DNA from: Blasia pusilla
Lineage: Eukaryota > Marchantiophyta > Marchantiopsida > Blasiales
Assembly: GCA_050084515.1 (NCBI GenBank)
Contig: CM114271.1
Coordinates: 9,052,001-9,116,000, forward strand
Length of the DNA stretch: 64,000 bases
Reading direction: 5' to 3'
Shown: positions 29,690 through 40,735 of the stretch, piece after piece
How the letters are laid out: each line of letters begins with the position of its first letter
How positions within the stretch are numbered: position 1 is the stretch's first letter
The notes under the pieces: model-generated
The model's input: only the letters and a program-made list of their open reading frames with translations
Databases searched by the model: none
Told to the model about the DNA's origin: nothing
Position numbers and translations under genes: made by a program

Positions 29690-31180
29690 TATTTCAAGAC
29701 TGAATTTTTGAATACACGCTTGCCTTCTAGACTACCTCCTGTCGCGCCCCTACTCTCCTTGAACGTCAATCTTTAGTGTTGCGGAAGCGTACGTTCAGTA
29801 GGTCACGATCTCATCGCCGATCTGCACCCAAACACGCACTCTCGTTAGTCGGGTCTGGGCCAACCAGCGTTCCAACCCACCGATTTCTCAACTCGGCGTC
29901 TCATCAAGCTCAACCTTCCTTAGTTCCTAGTTTCCAAAACATGGCAAGTCCTTCAAGACTTGGAACAGACTTCCTGGTTAGTCCAGGGATCTGAAACGGC
30001 ACCCGCGCGCCTAGCGATCCCAACTGTTCAACGGTCCTCGTGTGAGTTCCAAACCGAGACCCAAGTAATTGAGTCGCGGGGTGAAATCCGAGAGGGATGT
30101 CTAAAATCACCTCAATAGACTTGGTGCAGGTTTTCCAACCCAACCCCCAAACTCGCGTTCTGTTCCATGCCCTTGAGCCGCCCCGCGGCGCCCAAAGTGG
30201 AGTTCGGGTTCCAAGCACTCTCGGAGACCTTCCCCCTTACTAGTACTTCTGGGGTTCCCCAATAACCCCCACCCCCCCTTTGGAAAAGGAGGGTCGGGCC
30301 CTTCATTGTGGCCCTCAACCCGACTCCACTTACAGTCGTTTCCGGGTTGTTTCTCACCCGTTGCTTATGCGTTTGTAGAGATCTTTGGTGCGTTTGAACC
30401 GTCTTTCCACAAGCTTTCCAACGCACCCTTATTTAATCCAAACGCATCTCAGCGCTAAAAGTTATGGTTAAAAATACAGTCAAAAAGTTTCAAACGCTAG
30501 TGGCGTTCCAAATCCGGATTCTTCCTTTTGGCAACCCACTTTCTAGACTTGACTTCTTTCAAGTCTCATTCCGCGTTTGGTCTTGGTTTCTCGGTCGCGA
30601 CCACAACATCTGAAACGCGAAGCCTCGCTCGCGTCTCGTCTCTTGTCTCCCCTTCGAGACTATTCCAACGCGCAAACCATCTTAGCGTGAGCCCGCTAAT
30701 GTTCCGATGTTCCGCTTGGCACTCGTTTGGTCATGAGGGTCGCGACATCCACATTTTTTGTGTTTGAAGGTTGGTGCACCAATCATGCTCTTATGAAATA
30801 TGAATGGGTCACATGGACAAGCAAACGGGACTACATTGGTGGTTCGTGGATTTATGCAACATTGCATAGATGTTGAAATCATCAATGGGAAGAATATTGG
30901 AGATGGAGTTTCTATTCCCCGTATTCCATTGATTGCATCTAACTCCGGTTTGCCATTTGATTTACGTAGGTTTCAATTCCCTATTCGGCCAGTTTTTGCT
31001 ATGACTATTAATAAGTCTCAAGGTTAAACATTGCAAAAAGTTGGCATATACTTGCCTACTCGAGTATTTTCTCATGGTCAATTGTACATAGCATTATCTA
31101 GAGTAGGGAAGAGAAGTTCCATCGACATTACCATTGGAAGTGATGAACATTTATATTATTATGGGAGAGTGCCTTCTTGA
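29690..31180 (+). pseudogene. Helitron Pif1-like helicase, C-terminal part, interrupted by LTR 2
   Basis: Before the LTR: EFLNTRLPSRLPP (to 29739). After the LTR (from 30748): KVGAPIMLL, stop, NMNGSHGQANGTTLVVRGF, IINGKNIGDGVSIPRIPLI, LPFDLRRFQFPIRPVFAMTI and NKSQG; then, after a stop at 31024, TLQKVGIYLPTRVFSHGQLY and IALSRVGKRSSIDITIG. These are the C-terminal motifs of the Pif1-like helicase encoded by plant Helitrons (motif V/VI region 'FAMTINKSQG' and 'GQLYVALSRV'). The two stops and the LTR insertion inactivate it. The replication-initiator domain is not in the window. Confidence 0.85.
29740..30747 (-). mobile_element. LTR family 2 inserted in the Helitron helicase
   Basis: About 1008 bp with terminal inverted TGTCGCG (29740-29746) and CGCGACA (30741-30747). 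It matches the LTRs at 23125-25688 and 42632-43655; the sense strand is minus by comparison with G2, where the primer-binding site fixes orientation. The helicase frame resumes across the insertion. Flanks share only TCC (CTCC before, TCCA after), so a 5-bp target duplication is not preserved. Confidence 0.8.
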
Positions 31181-31340
31181 TTTGCAAACACCTCTATGTT
31201 TGACACGTGGCAATTGGGCAACAAAAAAATGTTTCACATGCTATTTGCTACTGGCAACAATAAAAGAAATTTGAATTTGTGTGTAACATCATTTATCTCT
31301 TCCTTTCACGGTCTATCCATTAACTCTTCAAACACTTTTT

Positions 31341-31374
31341 TATTACTCGTGCATCACACGGGCACCATACTAAT
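31341..31374 (+). mobile_element. Helitron 3' terminus
   Basis: A CTCGTG-CATCA-CACGGG hairpin (one T-G mismatch) lies at 31346-31362, and CTAAT (31370-31374) fits the Helitron CTRRT end. The next base is T, as expected for insertion between A and T. It lies about 200 bp after the helicase stop. Confidence 0.7.
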
Positions 31375-31533
31375 TCAAATAAAAAAGGTGACTATACACA
31401 TTATGTAGTGTATAAAGAAGTAGTTGATGAAATAAAGTTTGAAAAAATTCCACTGCCTTTTTATTTTGCAACTTCCTCTTCTCTTGACACGTGGCATTTT
31501 TAGCCAATGGTATCGCTTACTTTTAAACCAATA

Positions 31534-31687
31534 TAATGGTTTGAAATTGATCTAAAATGATAATCAACAATTTTGAGGGCTAAATCTCATAGTGGGAGTT
31601 GATATAAATATAATGATTTGAAATTGATCTAAAATGACAATCAACAACTTTGAAGGCTAAATTTCTTAGTGGGAGTTGATTTAAATC
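31534..31687 (+). repeat. Tandem duplication of a 77-bp unit
   Basis: Two units start at 31534 and 31611 with few differences (TTTGAAATTGATCTAAAATG, CAATCAACAA, TAGTGGGAGTTGAT). Immediately downstream, CCGTGCATCGCAAGTGC resembles a decayed Helitron end hairpin without a clear CTRRT. Confidence 0.8.
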
Positions 31688-31704
31688 CGTGCATCGCAAG
31701 TGCT

Positions 31705-33399
31705 ATTTTAGGAGGATCCATGTGTATTCAAAAGATTCTTGGAATCTAGGTGAACGAGAACTCCACGAAAATTGGAACACTCGCCCGGGAAATTGTTGGA
31801 ACATGGCAGGGGGACATTTCTTGTGCCTTCAACCATCCATGCGATGGAAAGTGTAGCACTCCGATGGAGTCATAGAGATCCAGCTCGCCCAGTTTTCAAG
31901 GAGATTTCCCCAGTACCCTGAACAGAATAACCAGTAACAATCCAATCAAACCTCCCAATCGACCCTGCCATCTTAGCCGCACCCTACGAATTCCTGTGCA
32001 ATCCATTACCTTGCATGTCATGCTCCCGATTTTAACTAAACTTGCTGCACGCACGTTCACTCGTGCCATCCAATTACACATATAAAAAGTACGTCGTGCT
32101 AATAGAATCTCCTTGGATGTGCCTAGATTCTGCTCCTGTGGCGGAGGGTTTTAGGGAATTAACACTACTCAGATAACTTCCTTTTGAGGAAAGGCCTTAC
32201 TTAAGTTAGGCCAAAGATCACCAAAGGCGTTCACCTCTTCTGCAAAATATGATTGTCTATTCTCTAGTTCATTCGTCTGTGCCACATGCGGTAAGTTGTG
32301 AATCCCCCAACATAATTTGCTTGGCCCTCTGGTAGTGAGTCACAGATGTCGCAGACAGTTTTCGGGCGGGCTAGAGTTCTATCCAAGGCGTCTCCGCCAT
32401 CTCTTACCTTACGAGTAAACGAGCCTCCGAAAACATTTCGGGTCTAGTATCTTAGATACCTATTTTCTTCAGCTTCCACTTGTCCCGATCATGCTTGGGA
32501 CAGGGCTCTAAGACGCTACGGTTCAGTGCCGCTTGGAAAATAGACCAACCTGAATAAATTATTGAATAAGAAGTCCACCGAAATAAATGTATTCCTAAGT
32601 AGCGGTTCCACCTGACTTAGGTTTCCAAGTCGAGCAGATGTATACTTTCTATAGAATTCTTAAGGTGGCTAATCCGACCTGTGTTCCTGTAAACACATCG
32701 TAATCAATAAACAGCAGAGATAAGTCTAACGTGAACGTGAACCCGCTGTAAAGAAAAGCGAAGGGGTCTCAACAAATCCTATCCACTATTGGATACATAT
32801 TCAATATTCGAGAGAAAGAGGGGCCAACCTGGTCATGCTTCAACCTCACATTGAGAAATTGCTCTCTGACCTGAATATAGTGTACAAAGTGTCAAACCTG
32901 AGAGGAGCCTGGCTAAAGCAAATACAAGATTGATGTGGATATACACATAAGTGACCTATAACACCACCACTCCCAACTTCATTGTGATGAACGTATTTCC
33001 AGACAGCTTCTACCTCTTTCCTAAATTACTGCTATTGTTTACTATCACGTAGATTAGAGTGGTCAAAGCCTCGAAGTAGTGAAGAGACTTCCATAGCTGA
33101 AGGTCTCCCGGAAAAAATGTGCTCATGTCAACATAAGCATTGAGGTAGAGTCAATTGCATCAAGGTAAAAGAATGACTGTCATATGCCGTGTATTCCTCG
33201 CAACTACTTTGAAGACTTCGTTGATCCAGCCACACCCAATTGCATGTTTTGAACGCTTCTTATGGAACGCAGCAAGCGTTTGCTAATTCTCCTCACATAA
33301 AGGAATGTACAATGTCCGATGGCTGATTTAGTTTATGAGGTACCCCTGGGGTAGCTTTTTTCCTTGAGCTCCTTATAAACTGTACAGATATACATTCAA
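31705..33399. other. 3' flank of the DUF668 gene, no other gene seen
   Basis: No transposon protein, palindrome or LTR is seen here. It probably includes the 3' untranslated region of the minus-strand gene ending at 33400. I cannot place the polyadenylation site. Confidence 0.4.
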
Positions 33400-35232
33400 C
33401 TAGAATTGCCACTCTAGATATTCATCACACTCTTTTTGATTGTCATAATCTGCCATCAACAAATTTGACTTCTCCTTTTCATGCCCCCATATGTAGTTCA
33501 ATCCAACCAGCAGCTCTGTAATCACAGCTTCAGTTTTAACCAAATCTGCAAAGAAAAGGGTCTGCAGAAGCAAAATGTTGGAATGAGTAGCACACTGCTG
33601 CTGCTCAAAGTTGTGCTCTGACTGCCATCGGATCATATTGTGAGCTAGAGGAGTCAACCAGGCAAGGATTCTTTCCAATGCATCCTTCCAGTCTGCTGCT
33701 ATCACAGCATCATAGCCATAGGCTCCTCTCATAGAGACCTTGAGCCTTGACCGTAAAGCCATCCGCACAGCTTTGGGCAACATGTGGTACAAATCATCTC
33801 TTGAATCCTGAGATATGAGATGGGGGAACTTGATCATCTTCTCAATGCTGATGATCACATTCGCATAATGTGTCGAAAGTGCTGCCCCACCAAGTGTTGA
33901 AGCAGGTGCATTGAGGTGCCTGTTTTTTGGATCAAAGAACACTTTCCTGGTTTCACCAGTTTGACCAAAGACATCAGTTTGAGACGAACCAGCTGCACCT
34001 CTGCCTCTTTGGTCAGCCATACCAATGCCCAGTGGTTGCACCACTCCAGTTGTTCGTGGAATTCTAGAACCAGGGGAGGCTGCACTGCTGGAATCTCCCT
34101 CTTGTAAACCATGTATCCCTCCAATACTAGCAGAATTCTCACTGACTGACTGGAAATCCACAGAACCCCGAGTGGGAGAATGCAAACAACCATGGTAGAG
34201 CCAGGAGTAGGGATTCTTACCATTGGTGATCATTAGCCCTGAAACGAGAGCTGGAGAAGCAAGTGAGTGAATGTCTGATGGTACAGGGGACACTCTAGAG
34301 GGATCAGAACTGGTAGCTGGTTTTGACAAGACACTATTTCCATTGCTTTGGATATGAGTGCCTGCAATATGCTTCATAGGTGGAGTGTGACGCAATAGAG
34401 CATTGCCGAGGTGTACATCTACGTCTCTAGAATATGGTAATTTCGTCGATGGTTCTGCCAGAGAAAATGGAGATGGGTAATTGTCTTTAAGTTTCTCCAC
34501 GGGACATAACTGTGGCAAGTTCAGCATAGGGGCTCCAAAGACATCTATAATTCTACCATGGATAGTGCACACAGTGCGTGCTAGAAGAGTTACAACTTTG
34601 TCATACAAACGATTCCACAAAGACGATTCTCTCAGGTACTTAATTTCCTGACGATGCCAGGCTGCCTTTTGCTCCAATGCTAATACTGTCTCCCTGTCTC
34701 GAGGTGTACCCGATCCATCATCCTGCAACCGGCGAATGGCCTGCTCCAAATCTCCCATGATCTCTAGCTCCTGATAGAGATTGGCAGTAGATGCAATGTA
34801 TTGTTCCATTTTCTTGATTTTCCCCTCCATATCTTTGAGAGGATATTCCCAGGACCGCACATCAATGTTCTGCTTCAATATGTCATTGTAAACATGCTCA
34901 AAACCATGAAGAATTGGTTCTTGACATCTCTTGCCCACGCGAGCCACTGCCCCAGCAATGGCAGTTAAATCCTGGAGTTTCTCCATGCAGGCAAGACTCA
35001 GGAGAACAGCTTCATTTTCGGACACAAGGTTCAAGACACCCTCTGCTTTTACAACCTCTGTGCGGAGCCGTAAAATTTCATGCTCACTCAGAGACTGCCA
35101 GAGAAGCATAATTTTGGACATTACGTTGGCTACCTCAAAAGATAGTATCCCTATCTTCCCTTTCTCCGATTTATTCCCCTTCCTGCCATCCGGGACCAGT
35201 ACTGCCTTGATGGTGCTAATCTGGCTCCCCAT
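33400..35232 (-). CDS. DUF3475/DUF668 domain protein (PSI-like plant family), intact
   Basis: A 610-residue, intronless reading frame from ATG 35232 to TAG 33402. The N-terminus MGSQIS fits an N-myristoylation signal (Gly2, Ser6), suggesting membrane attachment. DUF3475 is at about residues 27-84 (GILSFEVANVMSKIMLLWQS, EGVLNLVSENEAVLLSLACM). A conserved helical region follows (FEHVYNDILKQNIDVRSW, KIKKMEQYIASTANLYQELE), then a Ser/Gly/Pro-rich linker. DUF668 is at about 447-535 (LGGAALSTHYANVIISIEKM, RDDLYHMLPKAVRMALRSRL, ILAWLTPLAHNMIRWQSEH), and the tail has LQTLFFADLVKTEAVITELL. The single-exon layout and tail match the Arabidopsis At5g04550-like branch better than PSI1. Family members are plant-specific; PSI1 has been linked to growth. 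The biochemical activity is unknown. It is the only convincing host gene here, flanked by kilobases without transposons. Confidence 0.93.
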   Translation of the reverse strand: MGSQISTIKAVLVPDGRKGNKSEKGKIGILSFEVANVMSKIMLLWQSLSEHEILRLRTEVVKAEGVLNLVSENEAVLLSLACMEKLQDLTAIAGAVARVGKRCQEPILHGFEHVYNDILKQNIDVRSWEYPLKDMEGKIKKMEQYIASTANLYQELEIMGDLEQAIRRLQDDGSGTPRDRETVLALEQKAAWHRQEIKYLRESSLWNRLYDKVVTLLARTVCTIHGRIIDVFGAPMLNLPQLCPVEKLKDNYPSPFSLAEPSTKLPYSRDVDVHLGNALLRHTPPMKHIAGTHIQSNGNSVLSKPATSSDPSRVSPVPSDIHSLASPALVSGLMITNGKNPYSWLYHGCLHSPTRGSVDFQSVSENSASIGGIHGLQEGDSSSAASPGSRIPRTTGVVQPLGIGMADQRGRGAAGSSQTDVFGQTGETRKVFFDPKNRHLNAPASTLGGAALSTHYANVIISIEKMIKFPHLISQDSRDDLYHMLPKAVRMALRSRLKVSMRGAYGYDAVIAADWKDALERILAWLTPLAHNMIRWQSEHNFEQQQCATHSNILLLQTLFFADLVKTEAVITELLVGLNYIWGHEKEKSNLLMADYDNQKECDEYLEWQF

Positions 35233-38200
35233 TTCAGTCAGATAATCCAGACGTCAAGGTAGCCCCAGCTCTACTATAACCACCACATCCTCGGCATTAT
35301 CCTTGAAACATGACATGCTGACGTCTAGTACACTCCCCTTAGTAAGATCCACCACCAGTCTCACTTTTGTAATCTAGGAGTTCTTCATTTGTTTGCAATA
35401 CTCCTCAGTCTTCGCAATAAGTATAGAACCTGCTATACACACCATCCACATTCAGAAAAGCATAGCTTTTAGACTTAAGAAATCAAAAGCTTACTACGTG
35501 TTAATTTAATTTGGCATTTCTTTTCACACTTCTAGAGTCAATGATCCCACTGAAAGTAACGTTGGAAGGGATAAATCAATCAACAAAACAATGCCTATGG
35601 ACGGGCCAGTGCCACAAGGCCCTATTTTCAGATCTCGAACACTTCCTCTCACTTCACATTCGGTCAAAAATGGTGTTTTGGAAACCTCCACTGTAGATAA
35701 TCTCGATTACCTCCCGTGCGCAACAATCAAGAGCGAAATGGATGAAGAGATCTACGTGACCGTGCCCTCTTAAACCTTGAAGACACTGATCCAACCCATC
35801 GGATCTATCACAGTTCCAATTTGTGGGATCGACTCAAAAACCAGTAGCCACATTCAAGGCGGAGGAAGGGCGGCCATAAGTTCCATGTGACGACAAACTT
35901 AGGAATGGTTTAAGACGACACCCAACCGGTAAGCTGGAGCACATCGAATAGTATAGCACTCTGGGCTTAAACAATTCTTCTCATCTATGACAGAGATATC
36001 TCCCATCGCTTGGGTTCAACAGCCTGGAATTGCACCACCTTTCTAATATGTTGCTACCGAACGCCCCCATAGTGATGACTCAAAACACCCACGTTAGCGC
36101 CGTTCTCAAAATGAAAGATCTTGCCAGTACCAAGATTCTATCCGTGTTGGATAGTTGAATACTAGACGGGGTTTAGAACTGATGTACAGTTCTCACCCAG
36201 CTGGAACGCATGAAATACAACCAGACCAATCGAAAATCTCCGAGGGAAACCAGACGCGAGAATCGGTGCGATGTGGGAGAAACGATCATGCATAACCAAC
36301 CTAGTAGTGGACTCGACTATCAATTGACAGAAAAGAATCGTAATGGTACATATCACAATATCAGACGTCGTTATCTTGCGGTTGGTTCACCCAAAGCAAG
36401 TCCAGAAATGAAGTTAGAAAATTTTGTCTATGCCACACCAAGAGAAAGAAAGTCATAACAGGATAGCGAGAGAAAACACCATTGAACAAGTGCAGTCGGA
36501 TGTTTTCTAAAGTAGCGGTGAATGCAGAAGCTAATTCCATCGAAGGTCCCTCCACGTACAAAACCTACATCCCTGTCTCGACGAGGAGCAACACATTTAT
36601 ATTGATCCTCCGCAATGGATCCGTTTAAGAATGCGACCAGATCGACACGATCGGAAGGAGCCATCATGTACTTTCCTTGATCTCACGCTCTGCGCGTTAC
36701 AAACTCCGTCGATGATCGTATGGCAAACCACACGAGAACATGCTTTCCTTCCGAAATCACATCGTCTTCCCTTACCCAGGAAATTTCTCTTAAAAAAAAT
36801 CGTAAGTCAAAGGAGTCCTGACCTGTGTACTACTGAAAATCGTGACTGTCTTCATGTCCATGATCGCTGACCGATCGATGCCATTCAACAAACCTTCCTC
36901 CAACTAAAAACGGGGCTGCCAGTTCTAAGATGCCAGTCACAGCGAACAAACTCAAAATCCAGAACCCCCTGCTTATTGTTCTACGTCCCCGATCTCCGTC
37001 AACTCCTTCGGTGACTCGAACCATATTTTCTCATCTCGAAGTTGACCTTGCTGACCTTCAGGTGTTTTTGTGTATCGTCTATCTAGCTCAAAGCTAGATT
37101 TTAAGAGGCTTCCGAAGTCGACCAAAGCGCAGGAAGTCAGCAGATTTCCAAAACCACACCACGAGTCCCACACACCCCGTCGCCTGCGTCCTCTTCCATC
37201 CTCCCTTCGCGAGAAATTCCCATACTCCGACCACACGAAGGACAGCGTATCATCCGTCTTCAACTTTCATGTCGCTCTCCGTTGCTTGAACAACCATCTG
37301 GTTTCAGACCGGCGACAACTGGGCTCACACGAATTAAACTCGCCACTCTTTTCTTCCAGCATTCTCCTTCATCACTTTACTGGTATCTTCACCACCGTCG
37401 ACCAGAGCGTGTGGAACCACAACCGATGAAAAAACTGATCCGCGTTAGCCCGATCCGCACAGGACTGCCATTCTACTAAAAGGCAAAGAAAGTGAAACCA
37501 AGTATTGAAAATCTTCTACGAGCTACTCCTACGAATAGCGGTGACGCACACAACCTTGCCCAAAGTCTTCCGTCTACTTCTACTCTTTCTCGTCCCCTTC
37601 CTCGGAAGAGGCGGCGCCGGGCATCGCCCACCGCCGGAGCAGGAGCAGGATCCCCACGTAGACTTTCTAAGTTTCTCCACTCTATCTAGGTCAATCCAAT
37701 CTCCTCGGTTAGCCTGCCCCCAGTGTCTCCTGTTTTCCCTGTTAAGGAAATTGGGACGCGAGTGAATCAACACCATTCACATCACTACCTTCTTCGCAAT
37801 ATCAGTACCGTACTCTACCGCTGTTGACCCTATGGTCCCCCTTCCCCACGCACACTTTTCCTTGTTTTTTCCTCCCCATGAACGACGCACGCATTCTTCA
37901 AAATGCTCTACTTTTGAGGAATACCAGCCGTCAGGCCCGTCACAACCCAACCTGCGGAGTCAGCTCACCCCGCCAAAATCAAAATACCCTCTCACTCGCC
38001 TGGCATTCTACTCTTCAGAACCCGCATCGAAATCGTCGCTAACCAGCGCACTCCTCTCGCTATGTTAGACATTTTCCTCACTGTATCGTCACTGTCGTTA
38101 TGGTTTTCTCTCTCTCCGCCACCGGGGGCCCCACGCGCTCTCTCCCACTTTAACCGGTCCGTATTCTCCCTCTTTACACCCTAGCCCCGGTCTACCGTTA

Positions 38201-38384
38201 TCCATCCATGTCTTGTCCCGGATTACCCGCACCCCACCCAATCCTACGGCCAAGAATAGGAGGTGTCAAAGATCTCCCGTAAAGGGCGTTCTTTGCCACC
38301 CAGGACCCAACCCAAAAAGGACCCCACTTTATGGCAACTGATAGTGAATGCCACACCCAAGGTATCATGTGCCTACTCCCTTGG
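35233..38384. other. Upstream region of the DUF668 gene, no other gene seen
   Basis: About 3 kb without recognisable transposon protein, LTR or palindromes. The part at 36900-38160 is C/T-rich with short frames (for example 37505-37765) that I cannot connect to a family. It probably contains the promoter and 5' untranslated region of the gene starting at 35232; no TATA box is called. Confidence 0.4.
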
Positions 38385-38885
38385 AACACGGATCTTATAT
38401 CGTGCAAGATTGCATTCAGTAAGTCACGCTCTTCTTGTTGATCTACATCCAAACACACTCATATTAGTCATTGTTTGGGTTAACTAACTTCACATCTCTT
38501 GAGTCTTTGACCATCTTTCAATCTCAACAAATCTAGGCGGATCAAATATCGATCCAATCCCTCACTTCCCAACAGAGGCAAGTCCTTCAAGATTTGGGAT
38601 AAACTTCCTTGATAGTCTAGGAACCTACAACGGTGTTACTACTCCTGACAGTCCCAACTGCCCAATGGACCTCGAACGAGTCTCTAACCAGGACTCAATA
38701 TCTAAGTCACATATCTAGGTCCAAGGTTGGTGTCCATAACTAACCAAGGTGGATTTGGTTTGCTATCAAATCCTGAAGCCAATTTCTAGATCCATCTCGT
38801 TCCCTTGGTTCACCTTTATGGTTCTTCAAGGTGGGGTTCAGGTTCCAAACACCCTTGGAGACCCTCCCCCTTATATAACCCCAAC
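38385..38885 (-). mobile_element. LTR family 2, partial
   Basis: Matches about 29790-30240 on the same plus-strand register (CATCCAAACACACTC, AGGCAAGTCCTTCAAGA, ACAACGG, GACAGTCCCAACTGCCCAAT, CACCCTTGGAGACCCTCCCC). Both ends are missing. It directly abuts the Gypsy zinc knuckle at 38896. Confidence 0.7.
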
Positions 38886-38895
38886 AACACAATGA

Positions 38896-39700
38896 GTGGA
38901 ACTCAACGCAAAGCCGAAAGGGGTCCCATACTTGAAGTCAGTGAACGCCAAAGTGATTTGTTACAATTGTGGTGAACCCAGGCACATGGCTAAGGGATGT
39001 TTGAAGCCCAAGGTTAGTAAACTGAGTATGATTGTGTTTTTTGCTAAGCACTTATCGGCGGGAGGTCTAGAGACATCTCTCTAAGTCACCAAGAGGACAC
39101 CCAATTTGGTTTATCTAGGATCCAAGATCGCTGATCGCGATGTGATGTTGCTCGTTGATACAAGTACTTCGCACTCCTTCTTGAGTCCGAAAATCATGAA
39201 GGCGTTGGGGTTATCGACTACTAAGGCGGACGAACCCATTAGGATGGGTTTTGCGGGAGGCAAGTCCCACCAGACCTCAGAGTTGGTTTTAGGGCTAACT
39301 CTGGGATGTGGAGTATTCAAGTTGGAGGAGAACTTCACAATGTGAGACATGGACAGAATCGATGGAGTCTTGGGGAACACGTTTTTGGATGCGTATGAGG
39401 TGGAATTGAGGCAAAGACCTTTGAGGTTGAGCGTCTTGGTTAAAGGAAAACGGTTGCATGTCAAGTTGGTTTGTAAGGCTCCTATGAAGACGGATTTGGT
39501 GAACGCCATTACGAGGAGGAGTTTGACCAAGTTAGATGATGGGCTTCTTTGCTTGATGAGACAAGTAGAGGACAATGCAGGCGCGAGACGCTGAGAGCAG
39601 GACTCAGCTTCAAGGAAAATCCTTGAAACACTCAAGAGAGTAGTGAAGGAATTTGGCGATGTATTAATGAAGGAGCTTCTGACTGAGTTGCCACCACATA
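38896..39700 (+). pseudogene. Gypsy zinc knuckle and protease (element G3)
   Basis: KVICYNCGEPRHMAKGC is a CCHC knuckle. The protease shows RDVMLLVDTSTSHSFLSPKI (catalytic DTS instead of DTG/DSG), LGLTLGCGVFKLEENF and DRIDGVLGNTFLDAYEVEL. RVVKEFGDVLMKELLTELPP marks the start of the RT region. Stops occur near 39082, 39343 and 39592. The upstream gag core is lost; an LTR 2 fragment takes its place. The same protein is encoded by the minus-strand remnant at 43881-45662. Confidence 0.8.
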
Positions 39701-40735
39701 GGGTGGTCGGCTTGAGTCTTCCATGGAAAAGAGTGAGTTCGGGTTTACCAAGATCAAGTTATTCGGTCATGTGATTAGCGCACATGGAGTAAGTCCAAAC
39801 ATGGAGAAGGTGAGAGTGATTTCCGAATGGGAACCGCCTTCCACCGTGAAGAGGATGAGGACGTTCATCGGAGCGGTCCAATTTTACCGGATTTGCATGA
39901 AGAACTTTTCAAGAATAGTGAAACCTCTCACATATTGGACCGCAAAGTTTGCCAACACTACATGGACCCAGAAGGTGGATGAGGCGTTTAACCGAGTTAA
40001 GGAGATCTTATTGCAGGAACCAATTCTGAAGATTCCAGAATTTGGCAAACCATTTGAGGTGCACACTGATGCTAGTGATTTCGAGATTGCAAGAATGTTG
40101 GTGCAAAAAGGGAGACCTATAGCATATAAGAGCAAGAATCTTAGCAACACCGAAAGAAGATGGCCCACTCATAAGAAAGAATTGTTCGCATTGGTTTACT
40201 TTTTGAGGAAGTGGCGTCACTATTTGGGACTTCACAAGACTCAAGTATTCACCGATAACATTTTTCTCAAGTATTTTGAGACCTAGGATTGCGTGACACC
40301 GAAGCAACTTTGATGCCATGATACCTTGGCATTAATGAATGTGGAACTAATCCACAAGCCATGGAAGGATAATGTCATTCCATATGCATTGAGTTGTAGG
40401 TATGAGCATATGCCATCGATGACACAAGTCTTGAGAGCAATGTTCCTTAAAGAAACAGATCTCGAGAGAAGGATTCGTGAAGGATACATGAAGGATGGGC
40501 AAGCAAGTGAGTACCTAGGGAAGTTGAAGCAGGGCAAGAAGGTGGCCAACATAAGTTTGAGGCATGGTTTGCTCAGGTTTAAGTAGAGCAAGATCTATGG
40601 CAGGCTATCCAAGGCACGCTATGGACCAAGGTGTTCGTGGAATGTCATGACGGACCTTTGACGGGACATAACGGGGAGAAATCCACGCTTGGTGTCTTGA
40701 CCAAGAGGTTCTTCAGACCCAACATGAAAGAAGAT
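39701..40735 (+). pseudogene. Gypsy RT C-terminus, RNase H and integrase start (element G3)
   Basis: After a junction at about 39703-39720, where the RT fingers and palm including YVDD are deleted, the frame reads EFGFTKIKLFGHVISAHGVS, ISEWEPPSTVKRMRTFIGAV, then RNase H FEVHTDASDFEIARMLVQKG and RRWPTHKKELFALVYFLRKW. A degenerate linker and integrase N-terminus follow (LTGHNGEKSTLGVLTKRFFR) up to NMKED, where solo LTR 1 is inserted. It is dead because the RT core is missing and stops are frequent. Confidence 0.85.

Noticed and set aside
29297-29776. Phe/Leu-rich membrane protein
   Set aside because: The hydrophobic frame is produced by a T/C-rich low-complexity tract and lacks any conserved start or partner copy.
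33855-34223. Second minus-strand frame inside the DUF668 gene
   Set aside because: It overlaps the intact 610-codon frame in another phase and has no domain of its own.
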